The notes beneath the pieces are model-generated. The model was not told the DNA's origin. It did not search any database and was given only the letters and a program-made list of their open reading frames with translations. A stretch of 38,690 bases of DNA, from positions 2,116,766 through 2,155,455 of the forward strand of contig BFEA01000129.1 in NCBI GenBank assembly GCA_003427395.1. The letters are read 5' to 3'. The DNA comes from Chara braunii. Its lineage: Eukaryota; Streptophyta; Charophyceae; Charales; Characeae. The position numbers and the translations under genes were made by a program. Shown here in pieces: positions 32,112 through 38,690 of this stretch (positions are counted from its first letter, which is position 1; the number at the start of each line of letters is the position of its first letter).

Positions 32112-32403
32112 AAATTTTGGTAAGCTACTTTCTCTACGGGAAGCGTTGCCGAAATTTTTGCAAATTCAAGGAGTTAGTAAAATTTTGACTTTTCAAAGTT
32201 CAGCTTATTTAAAGTTCATATATGACTTAGTAAAAATCTGGGAAGTCTCATTTTCTAAAAGGAGTGCTGCCCAATTTTTTACTAATTCAGGGAGTTAGAC
32301 AAAATTGGTCTTTGGAAAGTCAAAGACTATTTCTGTTTTCATATTCAGGCTGATAGAAATTCTGGAAAGACACTTTTCCTACGGGAAGCGCTACCGAAAT
32401 TTT
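32112..32403 (+). repeat. Three type-2 hairpin modules in the 3' LTR
   Basis: AAATTTTGGTAA pairs with TTGCCGAAATTT at 32112-32159 (two G-U). Looser modules follow at 32232-32279 and 32356-32403. The loop keeps a CTTTTCCTACGGGAAGCG-like core, also seen in the minus-strand LTRs. Confidence 0.65.
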
Positions 32404-32668
32404 CTTGATTTAGAGGAGATAGATTATATTTTGACAGGTGACGATTCTGACGATCCACCCTGAATAGGGGAGATTCTGCTATTAATCTACTTTTGTTTGG
32501 GCACTGGCTTAGAGGTAGGCCTAGACTTAGTTGGCAGATAACTTTGAGTGAGAATGTGCTATGGAGGTTCATCCCTCATATGCTGATGATTTAGTCTGGG
32601 CATTGACATGTCTTATGGTATAGGTCTTTCTTGGACATTTGATTCAGGACTTGGACTAGTTTCAGCTT

Positions 32669-32734
32669 GATCTTACGAAGATCATCTTCTGTTATCACTG
32701 ATAACAGGTCGGTTGTTGATTCGTCAGTTTACGA
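32669..32734 (+). other. Three consecutive short hairpins in the 3' LTR
   Basis: GATCT/AGATC (32669-32683), CTGTTATC/GATAACAG (32689-32707) and GTTGATTCGT/ACGAATCAAC (about 32712-32737) are all perfect stems. The first two have covarying counterparts in the other LTRs; the third is weak there. Confidence 0.7.
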
Positions 32735-34166
32735 ATCAACTCCAATTCACTCCTGTCACTCAACCTAAAGCTTTAGCCTTGTGATTGAATTGTTTTGTTG
32801 TGTTTTCACCCGGACTTTATTGAATGGTCATCCAACAAAAGTACTGAGTATTTATTTAAGAGTTGCACGAGTGAGGCTTGTATGGCTAAAGCGAGGGGTA
32901 TGAGTGCAAGGAATGGTTGAAGTTGACCCCGTGTAGTGCATGGACTTCTGAATGAATCTTTAATGTGATTGCAGGTGCGTTTGTGGTTCGGACTTTGGAT
33001 GTGATTGTCTGCGATTACATACATATATGGTTGAGAGGAGCCCCATTGTGACTGTGAGAAGTAATCGTTCTGTATAAATGAGCCTTATATATATATATAT
33101 ATTTATATGTGTCTTGGGTATGCGCGCAGCTTACTGTGATTGTGCGCAAGGGTTAACCAGATTATGGTTTGAGAAAAGAGGGAGATCCCCTTTTATCCCT
33201 TTGGTCTTTAGAGATTTTTATAGTCAGACGCTGGTCCTGGGCCGGGATTCAAGGTCCTTGTCCAGAATATCCCAAGCCCTAGACTCTCCAGGGAAGGAAT
33301 CTGTCCCCGTGCAGAGCCTACTTGCCTTGCCTACCGAGACGCTCAGACCAAAGGTCGGAGGTCTCGCGACGGCTGCACGACTATTCCTTCAGTCGTGCAA
33401 TGTCGTGAGGAACAAGACCCCCACAACACTTCGAGTCTGACACCTAAGTGTCATAAGCGGTATTCGGATCCACGAGGGACCGCTTGATTATGAGCCTTAC
33501 ACAGTACGTCATCATTGTGACTGCTTGCGTACGCTTGCATTGCGAGTCGATATGAGTTAGCCCTGCGTCCGCGTGATTTTATACCGAGTCTCAATAGGCA
33601 ACGCCTATCCGATTTCCGCGTCGGGAAGTTATGGGACGGTTACTGAAGGGACTAGGAGTGTTGTCGTGTGGTTCGATGTGTGTGTATGTGTGTGTGTTTT
33701 ATTTTTGTGTTCGTAAAGTAATGTGCGAGTGCTATGTGGGATGCGTCCTAGTCGACCGACGACGAGCCACGCTTGGGACTTCAGCCCCCCAAGATGTCGG
33801 TTCGCGTACGAGTCCGATAGGCGTATTACCTCGCATACCCCCTATGCTACAGCGAACGAGAAACGCCCTCGGCTGGTCCACCTCTGCGATTGCAACCGAG
33901 TAGCTTTCGTACTGTGGACTCGTAGCTCGGCGGGAATACGCCCACCGAAGAGAGGTGACAGCTCCCATAAGGTGGAAGTAAGTCGTGCCTCACGTAGGCC
34001 CCATCCTGTCGTAGGGGCTCGCGAGAGGTATGGCTCGCGCACTCCGCCAGAGCGGCCTAACGAAGCTCCATTTGTGAGTTCGTAACGAGGTTGATCCAAC
34101 TCCTGCGTGACGCGGCCGAGAGGGTCCCGCGCTGCCATGTGCAGTGCCGGACAGATACGCTCGACA

Positions 34167-37100
34167 GCGCTCCTAACAAACTTTAAAACCTTTATCCTTT
34201 TTAATTATTAGTTATGGTTTTCACTCTTGTTACTCCTTAGTTCACTTCTTTAACTATAATCATTTTTCTCCCTGCTCCTTGATAAATATTTTAAACTTCA
34301 AGTATCCTATAGTGATTGTTAGTTCCACAAGTGTTGGATAGAGGCCTCACATGCGGCAAAATGGTGTTTTTTTTTTTATCTGGTGTCTGATCTTACCTTC
34401 CTCTGTATCTCGTAAAAATCTACTTGTATAACAATCCACGAGTTTTTTTCGGCATAATTATTGTTCTTGCAGCAGTCAATGTTTGTCTTCCCCAATATTG
34501 TCTTATTCCTACAACACCGGATAGCCCACGGTGTTGCAAGCTTAAATACATCGAAAACCCTCACCTCCCTCTCCTCCCTTCGGTCTCTTCTTCGTTTTAT
34601 CAAGGAGAGGTTAAATCGTTTCAATTTTTTCTCTCACTGCTGTCTAAATGCCCTCATAGTGGAAGAACAGGTACGAGACCTCTTCCCCAAGCTCCTTACA
34701 CGATTGACACATAGAGTTCGTATACCGAATTTTCGAGGGTAATCATTCAGCTGTAGGGACAACCATGTGCACTATCAACTATAACACGTCAAACTACCTT
34801 TGGTCAGAGAGAGCATATTATATTGAACAAGCTTTGACACTTCCTTTCATACAGTGAAGTCAAAAAGATGGTTCAGAACCCATTTCCTCTTTCTCAAATT
34901 TTATATTAGTTTTTTTTTTACATTACATGAGATAAATTGTGTTCAGTACAGGGTTTTGTTATTGAGTAGATAAAATGGCATAGCGGATTTTGGTGTGATG
35001 GGATAATCCAATTCCTAGGCTTAAATAACAGGTTTTGAGCAGGATTATCCAAAGGCGCCCTGAGCGGGACCGATGCTTATCCTACACCAACGCAACCGAA
35101 TACACTTGAGATTCTCTCTGTTATTATTTCCTCCTTATTCGTTTTGAACTCATGTGCATAAAGTCTAATATCCATCTTTTATTTTCAACGTCCGGACACA
35201 AGTCTTTTTTGTTTTCGAAAGATGGAAGTACATGATGAATTCAGGTTTTTCAATCTGTGCATGTCACTCACGCTCTCTATGTTCTCTTATCAGTTTCGAA
35301 CAGTTGCACCCGTTATGCCTGAACAACTTCCTTAATTGCGTTTATGCAACGAGTCTTAGTTACCTGATTATATAGTTGTCGCTCTATCTCTCTCGTATTC
35401 CACTAACTTTTTTTTTCCCCATAAGTATTTAACATAATGGATCCCTTCCTTTATCTATTGCCTACCAAAGGCTTCAAGGACTCTCTTCGATGTGAATAAC
35501 TTCTTATCTATTGTATGACTGAATTGTTAAAACATTATTAAACTAAAACATAATATTTCATAACGTCACAAAATATTATTTTAGTAAAAACTCTAGTCGC
35601 CTGGACAACTGCACCTTTTATTTTTTAACAAAAATGAGGTTTGTTTCCTTTTAACCTGTAAATTTTTTATTAAAAAAATTAATAATGAAAGATTTATAAT
35701 ACCTCTTTCGTGAATTGAATATTATGTTTTACTGTTTTTTTTAACCTAAGTCAGACTTCAAAGTTTAAATGATTTATTCACCTGAAGTGTTGCATGCAAC
35801 GGATCTCTCGAGAAATCACCATCTTCGTGAACCATTGAGAATGAAACCTCAACACATATAAATTGTTCAAATTCGGTCTTTATAAAAGACATAAAGACAT
35901 GTAATATCAGATGTTTTCATTCAACTTTGGTAATGGAATGAATGACTTTGGCAGATCAACTCACTACGTCAAAACTTACTCAACCTTACTTTTAACGACT
36001 AAAATTCGAACTATTTACTTTTATTGTATTATGGCATATGTAATTCTCATGTTGGTTTTAATATTTTATCTTATAGTACATAAATATTTCAATATTCTAA
36101 TTTATTTTTTTTCGATTGTGATGAATTTAGGTAGATGCGATTGTATCATTTCTATGAAGATTACATTGTTGCAATAACTTTTTTCGAAGTATTTTTTCTT
36201 TTTAAAAGAATTTGATTATTTGTGGTTCAAGCCTGATATTTAGAAGATCAACACTCTTGGGAACAAATGACGTTTACGTTTGATTGACATTTTGATAACA
36301 TCTACCAATACAACATCGAACTAACATGCTCAATTGATCTGCCTCAGCAGTTGCATGAAAAAACTTTCAGGTATAGATTAATAACTTAAAACGAATGCAC
36401 CGGTAGATAAGATAACTTAATGTTCTTATAACTTGTTTTACACCAAGAGATCATGAAAATTACGACTCATGCACCCACTTAGAGCGGCGAACCTCGTCGG
36501 ACAATACAAAATGCGTTCTTTTAACTTCATTCATAAATTAGGAAGATTTTTTTTTTTTCGAAATGAGGAGAGAATATAATCTCAACAAGTAGCGCTGTTA
36601 TCGGCGATGAAGGCTACATACTATTATATGTAGCCTAACGACGTTTAAATATTTTATTTATATTGAATTACAGAATAATTACTGAATTGAGAAAATAACT
36701 GTTATGACCTTTATTAATTTTATCATTGCACAATTACATAAAAATTGTTATTAGATCTTTATTCAATAAAGTGTTTCTAGCTTGGAATAAATTAATAGAT
36801 GTTGATCTAGTTATTTAAAATCACTTCGATAAACTTAATAACTCTTTGATTATAATTAAATTATCATTAGATGTTGTGAATATTATATTAAGAATTCTTT
36901 TGTTTTAGAGAATACAAGTTTTTTTCATAGATAGTTGCTAACACTTAAATCGAGTTGAACCATCAAATTTTATCTTTGATAAATTTGTATGCTTGTCCAA
37001 TGTTAAACCAATGATGAAAGAAAAATTTAGCAATACTTACTCTGTTTTCGATGACAGCAAGGTCGTTCTGTTCTTACAAATCTCTCAGGGTTAAGCGACT

Positions 37101-37374
37101 TTGATATTTTAGAGGATCATAATAAAATTAAATAATTTTTTTGGCATGAACTTTGTCATAGGAGGACTGAAAATCAACGTAGTTTTTATGATGCACATAT
37201 ATGATACATAAGATTGTTGCTCGCTACGTTCTCATAATCATTTGATGATAAACACTGAAAAAAATAGTAGATTAAGATAGTGATACACAATGCAATCAAT
37301 TTTTTGAATGAGATTCAAATGAAAAAAAAAATATATGTATATATATGCATATATATATACACAAAGTTACCAGG
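34167..37374. other. AT-rich DNA without recognised genes
   Basis: Composition drops sharply in GC just after the LTR end. Short frames (for example 34424-34742 and 35911-36177) lack motifs and look fortuitous. Contents noticed: an inverted pair GGATAATCC/GGATTATCC near 35001-35050, a 10-bp hairpin at 36611-36636 and a TA-rich microsatellite at 37328-37362. Confidence 0.5.
36611..36636. other. Perfect 10-bp hairpin
   Basis: AGGCTACATA and TATGTAGCCT are separated by six bases. It stands alone in AT-rich DNA; it may be the tip of a small foldback element, but no longer inverted ends were identified. Confidence 0.6.
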
Positions 37375-38690
37375 CCTAACGTTCGGAGGCCCCTAAGCTG
37401 ACCCCGGGACGTTTTAGCGTTCTGATCCCCCTACGCGACCCGAACTCAAAGGGGTTCGAACCTTGCAAAAAACAATTTTGGTACCTTAACATTACTATTT
37501 TTTTCTTATGTTTTTTTTGTGAGTTCTCTGTTATGTAAGCTACGTGTCTCTCAATTTTGAAGTCATTCTGTGGAGCCAAGCAATAATGAAAAATCGGCAA
37601 CGATGGTGGTGTCAGAACTTGCTTTCCCACTTACTAATTTATTTTTTTTCTCTTTTCACTTTTTGTTTTCCCTTTATTTCGGGTCCTGAAAAAAATTATT
37701 ATTTTTTCAAACTTTATTTGTAGGTTCCCTATTATCTAAGATACATATCTAAAAAATTTCATGGCATTTGACAAAGCCAAAACAAAATGAAAAATCGCCA
37801 AAGATGGCAGTGTCAAAAACTTGCTCGCCCACGCAATAATTTCATTCTCGTTTTATTTTTTTTTATTTTCATTAATAATATTAATTTTTCGTATTTGATT
37901 TTTAGTTCAAATTTGGTAAGGAATTTGAATGTACTGTTGAGGCAAATATTGTTGAGTTTATTCTTCTGCGTGAAATGTTTGTTTTTCAGAATTTTTGATT
38001 TTTTTTTTTTTTTTTTTTTGATTTTTTTTTTTTTTTGGTTTCGCGTTCAGCCGAAGATCCGAACGCGTCGAGAGGGGGTCCCAAACGTTCGGGTGTTCGG
38101 CCTGTCTCGAACGTCGGGAATCACGAGCCCGTTCGTACGGAGGTCCCCGGGCAGACCTCCGTACGTAACGTCATTCGGGGTCAAGTACGGGGTCCAAAAA
38201 TTATTTTGGGGCCTCTGAATAATTATTTTTTTCTGAATGTTTTTCTGTGAGTTCTCTATGAAATGAGGTACATTCGTGTACATTTTCAGGTTATTTGACT
38301 AAGCCAAGTAAGAATTAAAAATCGCCAAAAATTGCGGTGTCAAAACGTGCTCGTCCATAATTTTTTTCACTTTTAACTTTTTGTTTTCACTTTAGTTCGG
38401 GGTCTTAATAATTTTATTATTTTTTGATAATTTCTTAGTGGGTTTTATATTATATGGAGTACACATCTGTAAATTTTCAGGGCATTTAGCTATGACAAAA
38501 AAAAAAAAAAAAAATCGCCAAAGATGGCGGTGTTAAAAACATGCTCGCGCACTCATTAAATTTAATTCTCTTTTTATTTTTATTTATTTTTATTTATTTT
38601 TATTATTAGTATTTGTTTTTTGTATTTTATTTTTATTTCAAATTTGGTAAGGAATTCGGATGTAATGCTCAAGCAAATCTTGTTTAATTT
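37375..38690. repeat. Higher-order tandem repeat, ~725-bp period, with ~200-bp subunits
   Basis: The landmark AAAAATCGCCAAAGATGG with GGTGTCAAAAAC and GCTCGCCCA recurs at about 37588, 37790, 38317 and 38511. Spacings of ~201, ~527 and ~194 bp give a two-part period of about 720-730 bp. Subunits share GTGAGTTCTCT, TTTTCAGGGCATTT and TTCGGGGTC motifs. GC-rich islands (37375-37465 and 38040-38210) occur once per period. The array continues past the window end. It could be satellite DNA or tandem 3' ends of an element. Confidence 0.75.
38134..38165. other. Perfect 12-bp palindromic hairpin in a GC island
   Basis: CGTACGGAGGTC and GACCTCCGTACG flank an 8-base loop. It sits in a GC-rich island within otherwise AT-rich repeats, after long poly-T runs. 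Confidence 0.8.

Larger units (their letters stand above)
30999..34166 (+). mobile_element. 3' LTR of the plus-strand element, 3.2 kb
   Basis: It is homologous, with much divergence, to the minus-strand LTRs at 2443-5243 and 9687-13093. Shared landmarks in order: a hairpin array, type-2 hairpins (32112-32403), GATCT/AGATC and CTGTTATC/GATAACAG hairpins (32669-32707), GTGAGGCTTGTATGGCTAAA (~32870), GTTGACCCCGT (~32930), an AT run (33086-33108), a CCTAGTCGACCGACG block (~33746) and the CTGCGTGACGCGGCCGAG end. It ends TCGACA at 34166, and AT-rich DNA follows with no primer-binding site, so this is a true 3' end. Confidence 0.8.

Overview
The window looks like eukaryotic nuclear DNA from a repeat-rich plant or charophyte-type green alga. 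The pointers are plant-style Ty3/Gypsy long terminal repeats (LTRs), a primer-binding site of the tRNA-Asp type common in plant Gypsy elements, a gag fragment with a CCHC zinc knuckle, foldback elements and tRNA-derived repeats. A charophyte such as Chara is my guess from the style of the gag fragment; the sequence does not prove it. I recognise no intact host gene, rRNA or functional tRNA. Two undetermined bases (3740, 23178) suggest a draft assembly.

Layout. 1-2442: a foldback element (48-852) with about 65-bp inverted ends and four 90-bp tandem repeats, then unassigned repeat-like DNA. 2443-14455: a minus-strand complex of one LTR retrotransposon family. In element order (right to left) it runs: 3' internal end and polypurine tract (14455-13094), complete LTR (13093-9687), primer-binding site (9684-9672), non-coding internal DNA (9671-7859), a segment in inverted orientation (7858-5280), and a second LTR lacking its first ~610 bp (5243-2443). 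One LTR therefore carries both a polypurine tract and a primer-binding site. A 258-bp foldback MITE sits in this complex (14139-14396), and its empty site is visible in a paralogue. 14456-17980: unassigned DNA with a cluster of tRNA-like (Pol III box) sequences (16140-16530).

18000-25000: a diverged plus-strand relative: LTR, decayed primer-binding site near 20970, leader, and a gag remnant broken by frameshifts (to 24638), with no recognisable pol. 25168-34166: a plus-strand member of the first family: a 145-bp LTR end, 5.7 kb of non-coding internal DNA, a polypurine tract (30974-30998) and a 3.2-kb LTR. 34167-38690: AT-rich DNA ending in a higher-order tandem repeat with GC-rich islands.

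The most notable signal is in the LTRs and the non-coding internal DNA. They are full of small hairpins whose two arms change together while the loops stay constant. Each LTR family has its own hairpin array (4630-5240 and 11866-12790; 18120-18470; 31027-31560; 31620-31757). All LTRs share a second hairpin type (AAATTTTGG... arms) and a pair of short hairpins around GATC and GTTATC. Paired changes in the arms suggest that structure is being kept, either as RNA or through a DNA-level correction process. The elements themselves look non-autonomous: no reverse transcriptase, integrase or protease is seen anywhere.
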